DNA of 64,000 nucleotides, taken from contig NZ_CTEJ01000001.1 in assembly GCF_001282625.1 (NCBI RefSeq), positions 558,001-622,000 of the forward strand. Direction: 5' to 3'. Shown piece after piece: positions 25,903 through 36,646 of this stretch; the first letter of the stretch is position 1, and every line of letters starts with the position of its first letter. The position numbers were made by a program, and so were the translations under genes. The stretch is from Lascolabacillus massiliensis. Lineage in GTDB: Bacteria > Bacteroidota > Bacteroidia > Bacteroidales > Dysgonomonadaceae. The notes under the pieces are model-generated. The model did not search any database. It saw only the letters and a program-made list of their open reading frames with translations, and was not told the DNA's origin.

Positions 25903-27537
25903 ATGAAATTACATAAAATATATAAATACTTACTTTGCATGCTCTCATTAACAATTGTGATGAGTTCATGTGAAGGGTTTCTGGAAGAAAGTCCATTGGA
26001 CGAGAAAACAACAGGTCAGTTTTGGAAAACTGAGTCAGATGCCATTACCGGTGTAAATGCTCTCTATTTTGGAGGTGTTCCTTACCTTCATAATATTGAT
26101 GTAGATGGCGGATGGACACCCAAGGCTACTATGTGGGGTGGTGTAATGTCAGGTCTTTTCATTGATAAACGTAAAGATAGAACTTTTACAAATGCCTCAG
26201 AGGGAGGAAACTTTAATATTGAATCTTTTGATGCTACTTCTCAGAAAATGTGGTCAGAATTCTATATTGGTATTTCTCGTGCAAACTTTGTAATTGAAAA
26301 TATACCTACAATGACAGATGTTTTATCTGCTGAACAGATAGCTAACTTCGTTGCTCAAGGTAAATTCTTTCGCGCTTATGCATATTTCTATCTGGTAAAA
26401 GAATATGGTGATGTTCCTTATATCGATAAACCATATACTTCTCTTGAAGGAATTTATGTTGAGCGAACACCCGCAGCACAAGTATATGCAAATATAGAGT
26501 CAGACCTTCTTGACATAATTGGAGGTAATTCATTGCCTAATATATCCTTTTATGCAAATAAAGGTTATGTTACCCGCCCAATGGCGCAGACTCTGCTGGC
26601 AAATGTATATTTACAATGGGCAGGAGCTCCTGTAAATGGTGGGAATGAGTACTATTCAAAGGCTGCTGCTATGGCTATGAACGTAATAAATGGAGGTCAG
26701 CATGCACTTGAACAGCCAAATGGGAGCAGTACAGATTTGTCATCAGCATATAATGTAATAAAAACCAGTAAGTCTTCAAACGAAATAATATATGCTAAAG
26801 AATACAACCAAACTAGTTTTAATGTTGGTAACTCTTATGCAGTTCGTTCAATAGGTACCGATGCATTTCAATGGAAGAATGCTGATGGTGCCAATGTATT
26901 TAAACCTGGTGGTGATGTTTTATATAATGCTTATCTGCCATCTGATTTACTTTTGAACAGTTATCATTCCGATGATATACGTAACATGGAGAAACAGTTC
27001 TTTTTCAGAGAATACACAGACGACACTGGCGTAAGTCACACCTTAAATAATGTAGGAAACTGGGCTTGGTTTGATGCAGGTTCATTAATAAACGGACGAA
27101 ATGGTGATTATAATATGCCTATATTCCGTTATGCAGAGGTATTACTCATAGCAGCAGAGGGACTTGCACGTACAGGAAATGAATCAGAAGCAAGAGGTTA
27201 CCTTAATCAGGTAAGAACTCGTGCCGGCTTACCAAACGAAACTGCAAGTGGTGATGCTTTAATTCAGGCTATTCTGACAGAGCGTTTTCATGAATTCCCA
27301 CTCGAGTTTAAAATTTGGGATGATATTCGTCGCACACGCTTATATCCAGAAGCAGATGGAGTAGGTTCCGGCAGATTGAAATGGACACCACTGGCAAATG
27401 CTCTTATTCAGAATAAACCGGAAGGTCAGGCAGTTGTTGGGAAAATACCTGAGTATGCACTTCTTTGGCCTATTCCTCTAAGTGAAATGCAGGCTAACCC
27501 AGCTTTAGCAGGTAATCAAAATCCCGGATGGAATTGA
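25903..27537 (+). CDS. SusD/RagB-family lipoprotein (PUL 2)
   Basis: A 544-aa lipoprotein with the lipobox near VMSSCEGFL (Cys23). SusD features include AQGKFFRAYAYFYLVKEYGD with the TPR-like helices, PIFRYAEVLLIAAEGLARTG, and the conserved C-terminal RFHEFPLEFKIWDDIRRTRL followed by LLWPIPLSEMQANP. The closing WPIP-x-x-E-M-x-x-N pattern is typical of SusD proteins. It pairs with the preceding SusC, and a bidirectional terminator follows directly, so the unit is only these two genes. Confidence 0.95.
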   Translation: MKLHKIYKYLLCMLSLTIVMSSCEGFLEESPLDEKTTGQFWKTESDAITGVNALYFGGVPYLHNIDVDGGWTPKATMWGGVMSGLFIDKRKDRTFTNASEGGNFNIESFDATSQKMWSEFYIGISRANFVIENIPTMTDVLSAEQIANFVAQGKFFRAYAYFYLVKEYGDVPYIDKPYTSLEGIYVERTPAAQVYANIESDLLDIIGGNSLPNISFYANKGYVTRPMAQTLLANVYLQWAGAPVNGGNEYYSKAAAMAMNVINGGQHALEQPNGSSTDLSSAYNVIKTSKSSNEIIYAKEYNQTSFNVGNSYAVRSIGTDAFQWKNADGANVFKPGGDVLYNAYLPSDLLLNSYHSDDIRNMEKQFFFREYTDDTGVSHTLNNVGNWAWFDAGSLINGRNGDYNMPIFRYAEVLLIAAEGLARTGNESEARGYLNQVRTRAGLPNETASGDALIQAILTERFHEFPLEFKIWDDIRRTRLYPEADGVGSGRLKWTPLANALIQNKPEGQAVVGKIPEYALLWPIPLSEMQANPALAGNQNPGWN

Positions 27538-27572
27538 TTAGAAATACACCGGATTTTTAACATCTAAAAAAT

Positions 27573-27607
27573 AACCCCAAAAGCAATTATTAATGCTTTT
27601 GGGGTTT
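27573..27607. terminator. bidirectional terminator between susD (PUL 2) and clpC
   Basis: AACCCCAAAAGCA pairs with TGCTTTTGGGGTT around a short AT loop, with A and T runs on either side. It serves the convergent susD (+) and clpC (-). Confidence 0.85.
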
Positions 27608-27637
27608 ATTTCAAAATTCAAATGAATACAGTATTCT

Positions 27638-30187
27638 TTATTCCAGAACCTTTTCTGCTTTATTCATTATTATCTGCTGTTTTTCTTCATCAAAATCAAT
27701 GATAACAGTATCTCCTTCTTTCATACCTGTACTAATGATTTTTTCTGCCAACTCATCTTCTATATACTTCTGGATAGCTCTCTTAAGAGGTCTTGCACCA
27801 AATTGTATATCATATCCCTTATTAGCAATAAATTCTTTAGCAGTTTCAGTAAGATTTATCTTGAATCCAAGATCTCCGATACGTTTATAAAGTCCTTCCA
27901 ATTCCAGGTCAATAATCTTATATATAGACTCTTTACTTAGTTGATCAAACATTACAATATCATCCACCCTGTTTAAAAACTCTGGGGCGAAAGCTTTATT
28001 AAGAGCTTTCTGGATAACACTGCGTGAGAATTCAGCATCACTTACATCACTATATGTGGTGAAACCTACTCCTCGTCCGAAATCCTTCAGCTGACGTGTG
28101 CCAATATTAGACGTCATAATCAGAATAGTGTTTCTGAAGTCTATTTTACGACCCAGGCTATCTGTTACATGACCTTCATCCATAATCTGAAGCAAGAGAT
28201 TAAATACATCGGGGTGAGCCTTTTCAACCTCGTCCAGCAGTACTACAGAGTATGGTCTGCGACGTACTTTCTCAGTCAGCTGACCACCTTCCTCATATCC
28301 AACATATCCCGGAGGAGCTCCTACAAGCCTGGAAACATTAAATTTTTCCATATACTCACTCATATCAATTCGGATGAGATTCTCAGATGAATCAAAGAGA
28401 AACTGTGCAAGTTTTTTTGCCAAGTGAGTTTTACCAACACCGGTTGGTCCAAGAAACATAAAAGTACCAATAGGTTTATTTGGATCTTTAAGACCAACCC
28501 TATTACGCTGTATAGCTCTTACAACCTTGTCTACGGCTTCGTCTTGACCTATTACTTTACTCTTTAAGACATCCTTCATTTGAAGCAATCTATGTCCCTC
28601 TGCCTCAGCAATTCGTTGTACAGGTACACCTGAAATCATAGCTACCACTTCTGCTATTTTTTCCTCATCTACAATTTCCGGCTTCTCTTTAATCTCTTTC
28701 TGCCAACGTTCCTCTTCTGCCTCAAGAGCCAGAAGTAACTGACGTTGTTTATCCCTGAAACTAGCTGCCAGTTCATATTTTTGAGCTTTAACTGCATCAG
28801 TTTTTTGTTGTTCAACCTCTTTAAGCTCCTCTTCCAGTCGCTCTATTGTCTCAGGTATAACAATATTTGAAATATGAACTCTTGCCCCGGCTTCATCTAA
28901 TGCATCAATAGCTTTATCAGGGAATGTACGATCCGTAACATAACGCTCAGTGAGTTTCACGCAAGCTTTTAATGCCTCATCTGTGTATCTCACATTATGA
29001 TGATCTTCATATCTTTCCTTAATATTTCTCAATATCTGCAATGTTTCCTCCGTTGTAGTAGGGTCTACTATAACCTTCTGGAAACGACGTTCCAGAGCAC
29101 CATCCTTTTCAATGTTTTTCCTATATTCATCCAAAGTTGTAGCTCCAATACACTGTATTTCACCTCTGGCAAGTGCAGGTTTCAGCATATTGGCTGCATC
29201 CAGAGATCCTGCTGCACCTCCCGCACCAACGATTGTGTGTATCTCATCAATAAACAGAATGATATTCGGGTTTTTGGAAAGTTCATTCAGTATAGCTTTA
29301 ATACGCTCTTCGAATTGTCCTCGATATTTTGTGCCTGCCACTATCGAAGCCATATCTAGAGCTATTACCCTCTTATCGAATAGTGCACGTGAAACCTTCT
29401 TCTGTGTGATTCTGAGAGCTAATCCATCTACTATTGCAGATTTACCTACTCCCGGGTCACCAATAAGTACAGGATTGTTTTTCTTACGCCTGCTGAGTAT
29501 CTGAGCAATTCGCTCTATCTCTTTCTCGCGACCAACAACAGGGTCAAGTCTGTTTTCTATGGCAGCGCGTGTAATATCAGTTCCAAAGTTATCAAGTACA
29601 GGTGTGTCAGATGAGCTGTTTTTTGTTTGAGAAGTGCCCTGTGCACCACCAGGATTGAACGATTTGTCGTTCATATCCTCATCATCATCATCCGTGAAAT
29701 TTGGTCCTGATACTGGAGAATCAGCTTCATCTAAATCCTCCTCACTTCTGTTTTCAAGAATACTTTTAATATACATAAATGCACTAGAGTAATCCAGTTG
29801 AAACTGTTTAAGAATATCATATATCAAAGTATTTTTCTCCTTTAAAAGTGCAAGTAATATATGTTCTGTATCTGTTTCAATGCTTTTAGTAAGACGTGCC
29901 TCGAGAATACTCATTTTTAAAGCCTTCTCGGTATTTTTATTTATTACAAGCTCGCTAGTTCCATCATATGGCTCCTGAATAGAACGAACATGTGAATCTA
30001 TATAATCTTTTAAGACGTGGAGATCTATATCAAAATCCTGAAGTACTTGTATAGCTAACCCATCTCCATCACGAAGTATACCAAGCATTAAATGCTCTGG
30101 CCCTATGTAATTGTTCTGGAGACGACCGGCTTCTTCACGACTATATGCCATAATGTCTCTAACGCGCTGTGAAAAGTTATTATCCAT
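27638..30187 (-). CDS. clpC: ClpC-type AAA+ unfoldase, ClpP partner
   Basis: 849 aa, the usual ClpC length. The N-terminal Clp_N double repeat (about 1-150) begins [16 protein letters not shown] and includes [11 protein letters not shown]. The first AAA+ module has Walker [10 protein letters not shown] and [15 protein letters not shown]. The short middle domain contains a UVR-like motif ([14 protein letters not shown]). The second module has [29 protein letters not shown] and a sensor-2 [19 protein letters not shown] supplies the VGF loop that docks ClpP. It unfolds substrates for ClpP in the cytoplasm. A minus-strand TATATTTG -7 box lies at 30222-30229. Confidence 0.95.
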   Translation of the reverse strand: MDNNFSQRVRDIMAYSREEAGRLQNNYIGPEHLMLGILRDGDGLAIQVLQDFDIDLHVLKDYIDSHVRSIQEPYDGTSELVINKNTEKALKMSILEARLTKSIETDTEHILLALLKEKNTLIYDILKQFQLDYSSAFMYIKSILENRSEEDLDEADSPVSGPNFTDDDDEDMNDKSFNPGGAQGTSQTKNSSSDTPVLDNFGTDITRAAIENRLDPVVGREKEIERIAQILSRRKKNNPVLIGDPGVGKSAIVDGLALRITQKKVSRALFDKRVIALDMASIVAGTKYRGQFEERIKAILNELSKNPNIILFIDEIHTIVGAGGAAGSLDAANMLKPALARGEIQCIGATTLDEYRKNIEKDGALERRFQKVIVDPTTTEETLQILRNIKERYEDHHNVRYTDEALKACVKLTERYVTDRTFPDKAIDALDEAGARVHISNIVIPETIERLEEELKEVEQQKTDAVKAQKYELAASFRDKQRQLLLALEAEEERWQKEIKEKPEIVDEEKIAEVVAMISGVPVQRIAEAEGHRLLQMKDVLKSKVIGQDEAVDKVVRAIQRNRVGLKDPNKPIGTFMFLGPTGVGKTHLAKKLAQFLFDSSENLIRIDMSEYMEKFNVSRLVGAPPGYVGYEEGGQLTEKVRRRPYSVVLLDEVEKAHPDVFNLLLQIMDEGHVTDSLGRKIDFRNTILIMTSNIGTRQLKDFGRGVGFTTYSDVSDAEFSRSVIQKALNKAFAPEFLNRVDDIVMFDQLSKESIYKIIDLELEGLYKRIGDLGFKINLTETAKEFIANKGYDIQFGARPLKRAIQKYIEDELAEKIISTGMKEGDTVIIDFDEEKQQIIMNKAEKVLE

Positions 30188-30221
30188 TGTTTTAATCCTT
30201 CTTTATTCTCTGTTACGATTA

Positions 30222-30229
30222 CAAATATA
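30222..30229 (-). promoter_or_regulatory. clpC -7 promoter box
   Basis: On the minus strand TATATTTG matches TAnnTTTG, 35-42 nt before the clpC ATG. No CIRCE-type or other stress operator is visible beside it. Confidence 0.45.
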
Positions 30230-30438
30230 AACTTTTATTTTTAATCGTATATTTTTAAAATATCTGTTTCACTCTTTACTATTCAGCTTAAAAGCAAAAA
30301 CGATGCCAAATATATTTTGTCCTTTTTATAATACTATTTATACATTAGACATTTTAACATGCAGTTTTGTTTATTGAAAGAATTGATTTTCACTAAATTT
30401 AATTTCTTTGAGAGATAATAAAATTACTATAATAAGAG

Positions 30439-31449
30439 TTATAGCTTCTTGCGTTTTAATACTATCCATATAATCATCGGGGCACCAAACATAGCAGAAA
30501 CTGCATTAATAGGGAGGGTCCTGTTAGAAACTGGCAATTGTGAAACAATATCGCAAACCAACATTAAAATACTTCCCAGAAGTATAGTTGCAGGAAGTAC
30601 TGTTTTATGATTGACTGTTCGGAAAAATGCACGTGCAAAATGGGGAATTACCACTCCTACAAACGCTATCGGACCAGTAAAAGCTGTTACTGTACCAGTG
30701 ATAATTGCAGAAATCGAAATAATTAAAATACGTGCTCTTTTGGTATTAAGTCCAGTACTCACTGCATAATTCTCACCAAGAAGCAGACTGTTTAGTGCTT
30801 TTTGTAGAAGTAGTGCTGAGGTTATTCCTGCTAAAACCAGAATAGAAAGAATAGGCATTTTATCCCATGTAACGTCACCTAAATTTCCAAAAGTCCATGT
30901 TACAAACACTTTTAGAGAATCCGGATCAGCAAAACTTTGCAATATAGTAACCAGAGCACTTGCAACATACCCAAAAATCATTCCAAGTACCAGAATAGTG
31001 ATAGAGTCTTTTATCCTTGCGGATACACCCAATATTAAAATTAAAACTAGTGAAGCACCTGTTACAGCAGCAATAATCTGACCCATTCCACCTAATGAAT
31101 AAATAATTGGGTGCAACACCGTACCGCTTAATAATGTAAGCAGAGCAACACCTAGTCCGGCACCTGCACTAACACCCAGTACATCCGGTCCTGCAAGTGG
31201 ATTACGAAATAGAGTCTGCATTAGCAAACCGGCTACTGATAGAGCAGAACCGGAAATAATAGCAGTCAGCGCTTTAGGCAGTCTGTAATTCAGTATAATT
31301 TCATCAATTATAACATTTCCTGATCCACCAAAAAGCGCAGCCCATACCTCCTTAAAAGATATAGTTGCATTTCCTGTAAAAATATCACATATGAAAGTTA
31401 CACCTAACAGGATTATTAATAGTGCAAATATTGTTGAGTTCTTCTTCAA
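30439..31449 (-). CDS. FecCD/BtuC-family ABC transporter permease
   Basis: A 336-aa polytopic membrane protein with about nine to ten hydrophobic helices. Family motifs are LNYRLPKALTAIISGSALSV, LFRNPLAGPDVLGVSAGAG and the C-terminal GVVIPHFARAFFRTVNHK, the loop that couples to the ATPase. These are diagnostic of siderophore, haem or cobalamin importers. The substrate-binding protein gene lies directly upstream, but no ATP-binding subunit follows: the next 251 bp are noncoding before clpC. The partner ATPase must be elsewhere or shared with another system. Confidence 0.9.
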   Translation of the reverse strand: MKKNSTIFALLIILLGVTFICDIFTGNATISFKEVWAALFGGSGNVIIDEIILNYRLPKALTAIISGSALSVAGLLMQTLFRNPLAGPDVLGVSAGAGLGVALLTLLSGTVLHPIIYSLGGMGQIIAAVTGASLVLILILGVSARIKDSITILVLGMIFGYVASALVTILQSFADPDSLKVFVTWTFGNLGDVTWDKMPILSILVLAGITSALLLQKALNSLLLGENYAVSTGLNTKRARILIISISAIITGTVTAFTGPIAFVGVVIPHFARAFFRTVNHKTVLPATILLGSILMLVCDIVSQLPVSNRTLPINAVSAMFGAPMIIWIVLKRKKL

Positions 31450-31473
31450 ATTATCTTAATAACTTATTTGTAA

Positions 31474-32637
31474 TCAGTTTAATGGTCTTATATAGGTGAA
31501 TGAATAGTTATGCAGCTTTTCAGGATATGCAGCTTTTACTATATCCGATAAAATAAGGTCGGGATGAGCAATTGAACTTTCAAAATAATCATTTCCTCCT
31601 GTTTTTGTTGTACGGTTATGATTATTGAATATCTGCTTTTCTTTATATGGCTTTAAAAGCATGTATTTTGGGTCCTTGGCAGCTAGATCGGAATACCTAT
31701 CTGCTTCACAGCCAAACCAGATATCACTTTCTCCAAATTGGGTAAGAATAGATTCAATATCCAGTCCAATGCTGCCACTCATGTTATTGTTTTCATAAAT
31801 GTATTTTAATGCTGCATCTCTAAAGAGTGCAGCATTAAAGCTATCTCCACCCGGTACATACCAGGTTCCCTGAAAAATGTCACCCGTCATGACTTTTTTT
31901 CTTGTGTCGGGTTCATAAGCTATTTCTCTAACTGCCAAATACCTTTCCTCAATATTATTGAATAATGTGTCTGCCAAAGCCCCCTTTTCAAAAAATGCGG
32001 CGATCATTTTTATCCATTCGGCACGTGCAAGCGGATTGTTCTCCATCCACTCCAATGAGTAGATGATTGGGAGACCAGCCTGAGTGAGTCTTAAGCTGTA
32101 ATTGTCTAATTGTGCATAAGCTGAGTTTATTACAGCTTGTGGACTAAGTGCTATAGTTTTTTCAATATTAGGATTGAATGGATCACCTAAATCAATAATT
32201 TGACCTTCACTGATTTTATTCAATATTTCAGGATTATAGATTCTTGATCCGTCGGTTACTCCAGTCACTTTATCCAATTCACCCAACAGAGATAAAAATT
32301 CAAAGTATGAAAAAGTATTTACTGAAATAGAAGTGAGAGGAACTTTAACTTTTATACCTTCTTCAGGAATTTCAATTGAGTCTGTCTTAACCAAATAGTA
32401 TGCCCTGTAGATCTCTCTGTTTTCTTGCCATGGATTGTTGATTATTACTCTTGTATACTCTTCGTAATAATCAATTTTGAAACCCTGTGCATAACGAATA
32501 TCTTCCGAGAATAGGTATTTGCCATTCTCAATTGATGTATTCTTTTGATAATTACCTGTATTGCATCCATTGAATATGATAACCAAACAGACATAAAAAA
32601 TTGAAAAGCAGGTGCTATTATTCACTTTGAACTTCAT
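31474..32637 (-). CDS. BtuF/FepB-like substrate-binding lipoprotein
   Basis: A 387-aa protein with a lipoprotein signal (IIFNGCNTG, Cys25). It shows the helical-backbone (type III) binding-protein layout: VTGVTDGSRIYNPEILNK, IALSPQAVINSAYAQLDNY, GLPIIYSLEWMENNPLARAEW and MTGDIFQGTWYVPGGDS. Such proteins bind corrinoids, haem or ferric siderophores in the periplasm. Its start overlaps the end of the AI-2E gene by 20 nt, and the FecCD permease starts 24 nt after its stop. Confidence 0.85.
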   Translation of the reverse strand: MKFKVNNSTCFSIFYVCLVIIFNGCNTGNYQKNTSIENGKYLFSEDIRYAQGFKIDYYEEYTRVIINNPWQENREIYRAYYLVKTDSIEIPEEGIKVKVPLTSISVNTFSYFEFLSLLGELDKVTGVTDGSRIYNPEILNKISEGQIIDLGDPFNPNIEKTIALSPQAVINSAYAQLDNYSLRLTQAGLPIIYSLEWMENNPLARAEWIKMIAAFFEKGALADTLFNNIEERYLAVREIAYEPDTRKKVMTGDIFQGTWYVPGGDSFNAALFRDAALKYIYENNNMSGSIGLDIESILTQFGESDIWFGCEADRYSDLAAKDPKYMLLKPYKEKQIFNNHNRTTKTGGNDYFESSIAHPDLILSDIVKAAYPEKLHNYSFTYIRPLN

Positions 32638-33748
32638 TTTTCTTTTGTTTCTTTTTTGTCTTTGCAGGATTATAGCCTGGTATTTTCATTTTTTTAGCCT
32701 TCAATCGTGTCGTTACCCTCGCTTCTGCTTTAGAGCCTGGGACATATTCATGACGATACATATTAAAAAACAGTATAAATAGAGAAAGAAGCAGTGGCCC
32801 GAATATTACACCCCAAAAACCAAAAATAGGGATACCAATAAGTACCCCAAAAACTGTAATTAATGGATGTATATCAGCCAGCTTTTTCTGCAAAAGAAAT
32901 CTCGCAACATTATCTACACCCCCAATGATAAAAAGACCATAAATAATAAGTCCTACACCATTAACTAAATCACCACCAATCAAAAGCCCAATACCTAAAG
33001 GAACCCATATTATCATTGTTCCAACAAGTGGAAGTATAGTTGCGAATGCAGTTAAAATAGCGTAAAGAAGAGCACTGTTTACTCCAAACAACAGATATCC
33101 CATGTAAGCAAATAAGCCCTGCAGAATAGCCATTAGCGGTATACCGATAGCATTTGCCTGAATAATAAGCTTAGTCTCATCAATTAATATCTCTTTATTA
33201 TCATCCTTAAAAGGGAGTATCTCGGTAATAGCCTTTTCAAATTCCTCATTACTATAAAGCATGTAGTACAAAACAAACAATATAACCACAACGTTTATAA
33301 TAAATGAATATATGCTGTTGCCAAGTATTTGAAGAATATTAGTTCCCGCTCTTGGAAGTGCCGATAGGTTTTCAGGTGTAAAAATGTTGAATCCAAGTTT
33401 TGCCTCCAGGGAGTTTATAAAATCATTTATCTGACCCAGTATCACTTCAGGGTCTATAGTAATACTGGAGAATGTATCTATAACAAGGAATGCTATTCCT
33501 GTAAGTGGTATCAGGATGAAAATTAGAACAATAAGTACTATAAGAATTGCACTCAAGCCCTTTTTAAAGTTAAGTTTCTGAATAAGATACCTATGTTGAT
33601 CAACTACTAATATATAAAGAGTTGCGGCACCTAGAAAACCACTCATGTACGGGCGTGTATATCTGAAAATTATCAAACCTAATAGAATTATAAGTCCTAT
33701 TAGTATATTCCTGTATTTCTGGCTATTTTTTACTAACTCTACTGACAT
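32618..33748 (-). CDS. AI-2E-family (PerM-like) transporter
   Basis: A 376-aa membrane protein with roughly seven to eight helices in the AI-2E/UPF0118 layout. NFKKGLSAILIVLIVLIFIL lies near residue 58, and GIPLMAILQGLFAYMGYLLF, TILPLVGTMIIWVPLGIGLL and FGVLIGIPIFGFWGVIFGPL follow. The C-terminus is a lysine-rich tail (KTKKKQKKNE). The family includes Na+/H+ antiporters and proteins of unknown transport. Overlap with the binding-protein gene implies co-transcription, although a functional link is uncertain. Confidence 0.85.
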   Translation of the reverse strand: MSVELVKNSQKYRNILIGLIILLGLIIFRYTRPYMSGFLGAATLYILVVDQHRYLIQKLNFKKGLSAILIVLIVLIFILIPLTGIAFLVIDTFSSITIDPEVILGQINDFINSLEAKLGFNIFTPENLSALPRAGTNILQILGNSIYSFIINVVVILFVLYYMLYSNEEFEKAITEILPFKDDNKEILIDETKLIIQANAIGIPLMAILQGLFAYMGYLLFGVNSALLYAILTAFATILPLVGTMIIWVPLGIGLLIGGDLVNGVGLIIYGLFIIGGVDNVARFLLQKKLADIHPLITVFGVLIGIPIFGFWGVIFGPLLLSLFILFFNMYRHEYVPGSKAEARVTTRLKAKKMKIPGYNPAKTKKKQKKNEVQSE

Positions 33749-33779
33749 ATTAAAAGAGAAATTACTTTTTTAGATAATA

Positions 33780-34016
33780 CTACAAAAAATCTTCCGGCTT
33801 TGCAAAGCCTCCCTCTATAAGTGCAGCCTTTGCATTTTCGTAATCAGACGATTTTACCTGCATATCAATATCTCCAAGTGTATATGCCAGTCTGTTTGAA
33901 ACAAGATTTTTAAAATAAACTTCGATACCTCTCATTTCCATATAAGATTGAACCATGGTCACATCAGCCGGAAAAGTGAAAGTTTTAATTGTAACAAATT
34001 TCTCTTCCATAGTCAT
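33780..34016 (-). CDS. DUF2007-type small signal-transducing-like protein
   Basis: About 78 aa if started at the Met encoded at 34016 (MTMEEKFVTIKTF); an upstream ATG at 34055 would add 13 less family-like residues. The pattern KTFTFPADVTMVQSYMEMRG and DIDMQVKSSDYENAKAAL fits the DUF2007 (PF09413) ferredoxin-like fold. It precedes the AI-2E gene by 32 nt on the same strand. The exact function is unknown. Confidence 0.7.
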   Translation of the reverse strand: MTMEEKFVTIKTFTFPADVTMVQSYMEMRGIEVYFKNLVSNRLAYTLGDIDMQVKSSDYENAKAALIEGGFAKPEDFL

Positions 34017-34250
34017 TAATTTTAATTCAGTCTCAGATATTAATTCCGTCGGCAAAAAAGAGTATAAATCCAGTCCAATGAAATTTTTACGTAAAAATAG
34101 GTTTTTTTTTAGAGATACCAGTTAATTGTAAACATTTCATTCATTTTTATGTTTACCTGTTTGTCTAAAAATAGAGGTGGCAATTATGATATGTCAGTGC
34201 TCTACTGAAATTTTGTCAGATTAAACACTTTTTTCTTTATAAGAAATTTT

Positions 34251-34266
34251 TGGCACAGAATTAGCA
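34251..34266 (+). promoter_or_regulatory. possible sigma-54 promoter of groES-groEL
   Basis: TGGCACAGAATTAGCA compares with the sigma-54 consensus TGGCAC-N5-TTGCA. GG and GC lie exactly 12 bp apart, and only one base of the -12 element differs (TAGCA). It lies about 60 nt before the groES ATG. No CIRCE inverted repeat is visible. An ordinary TAnnTTTG box is not evident in this interval. Confidence 0.45.
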
Positions 34267-34325
34267 GTATGGTTGTATCGATTAGATAACTTAAATTAAT
34301 AATATTAACAACAAATTTTAGTAGT

Positions 34326-34598
34326 ATGAACATTAAACCATTAGCAGACAGAGTGCTGGTAAAGCCGGCAGCTGCAGAAGAAAAAACAGTTAGCGGAATT
34401 ATTATCCCTGATACAGCTAAAGAAAAGCCATTAAGAGGTGAAGTAATTGCTGTAGGAAAAGGCACAAAAGATGAAGAAATGGTAGTTAAAGAAGGCGACA
34501 ATGTGCTTTATGGAAAGTATGCAGGCACAGAAATCGAAATTGAAGGAGTAAAGCATTTAATTATGCGTCAGTCTGACATTCTAGCTATACTTTCATAA
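34326..34598 (+). CDS. groS: GroES co-chaperonin
   Basis: A 90-aa Cpn10 of standard length. It begins [20 protein letters not shown]. The mobile loop is [15 protein letters not shown], with the IIIPD tripeptide region that binds GroEL, and the roof region is YAGTEIEI. It caps GroEL for ATP-driven folding in the cytoplasm. groEL follows 115 nt downstream on the same strand. Confidence 0.97.
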   Translation: MNIKPLADRVLVKPAAAEEKTVSGIIIPDTAKEKPLRGEVIAVGKGTKDEEMVVKEGDNVLYGKYAGTEIEIEGVKHLIMRQSDILAILS

Positions 34599-34707
34599 AC
34601 ACATAAACAAAAAGTTGAAATACCAGGCAATACACGCTTCATAGTATTTTTATATAGTATTTCAACATGTAGATAAACTTATCAAAAAACATAAAACAAT
34701 TAATTAA

Positions 34708-36345
<1,638 letters not shown>

Positions 36346-36646
36346 TCAATACATTATAGAAAAAATAGATAACTGGTTTTAGCGTATAGCTTCGATGAGA
36401 ATTCGTAAGTTATACGCTATTTCTTTTATAAAAAAGAAGTTATAAAGGGTGAAAACTTGCATTTTGATTATAATGTAATTCTTTTGCTGAAAATTTGATA
36501 AACATTTAATAATCAATACAATCTAACTGCTTTACCATTGGTATCATTTCGTAACATTTTCTTAATTACATTCTTAAATTTTATACTTAATTTTGTCCAT
36601 GATTTAATTCAATCTAACAACTCTAATTTATTAAAAAATTCATTTT
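36346..36646 (+). other. intergenic region with groEL terminator and Oar-like receptor promoter
   Basis: An inverted repeat AGCGTATA (36381-36388) / TATACGCT (36411-36418) followed by T-rich sequence is the probable groEL terminator. TAATTTTG at 36588-36595 matches a -7 box for the next gene. No reading frame of note was found. Confidence 0.55.

Noticed and set aside
30188-30438. A small ABC ATPase or other gene between clpC and the FecCD permease
   Set aside because: All frames are short and broken by stops, and no Walker or signature motif is present.
34202-34501. 99-codon minus-strand frame opposite groES
   Set aside because: groES is certain on the plus strand; the antisense frame is low in complexity and hydrophobic only by codon mirroring.
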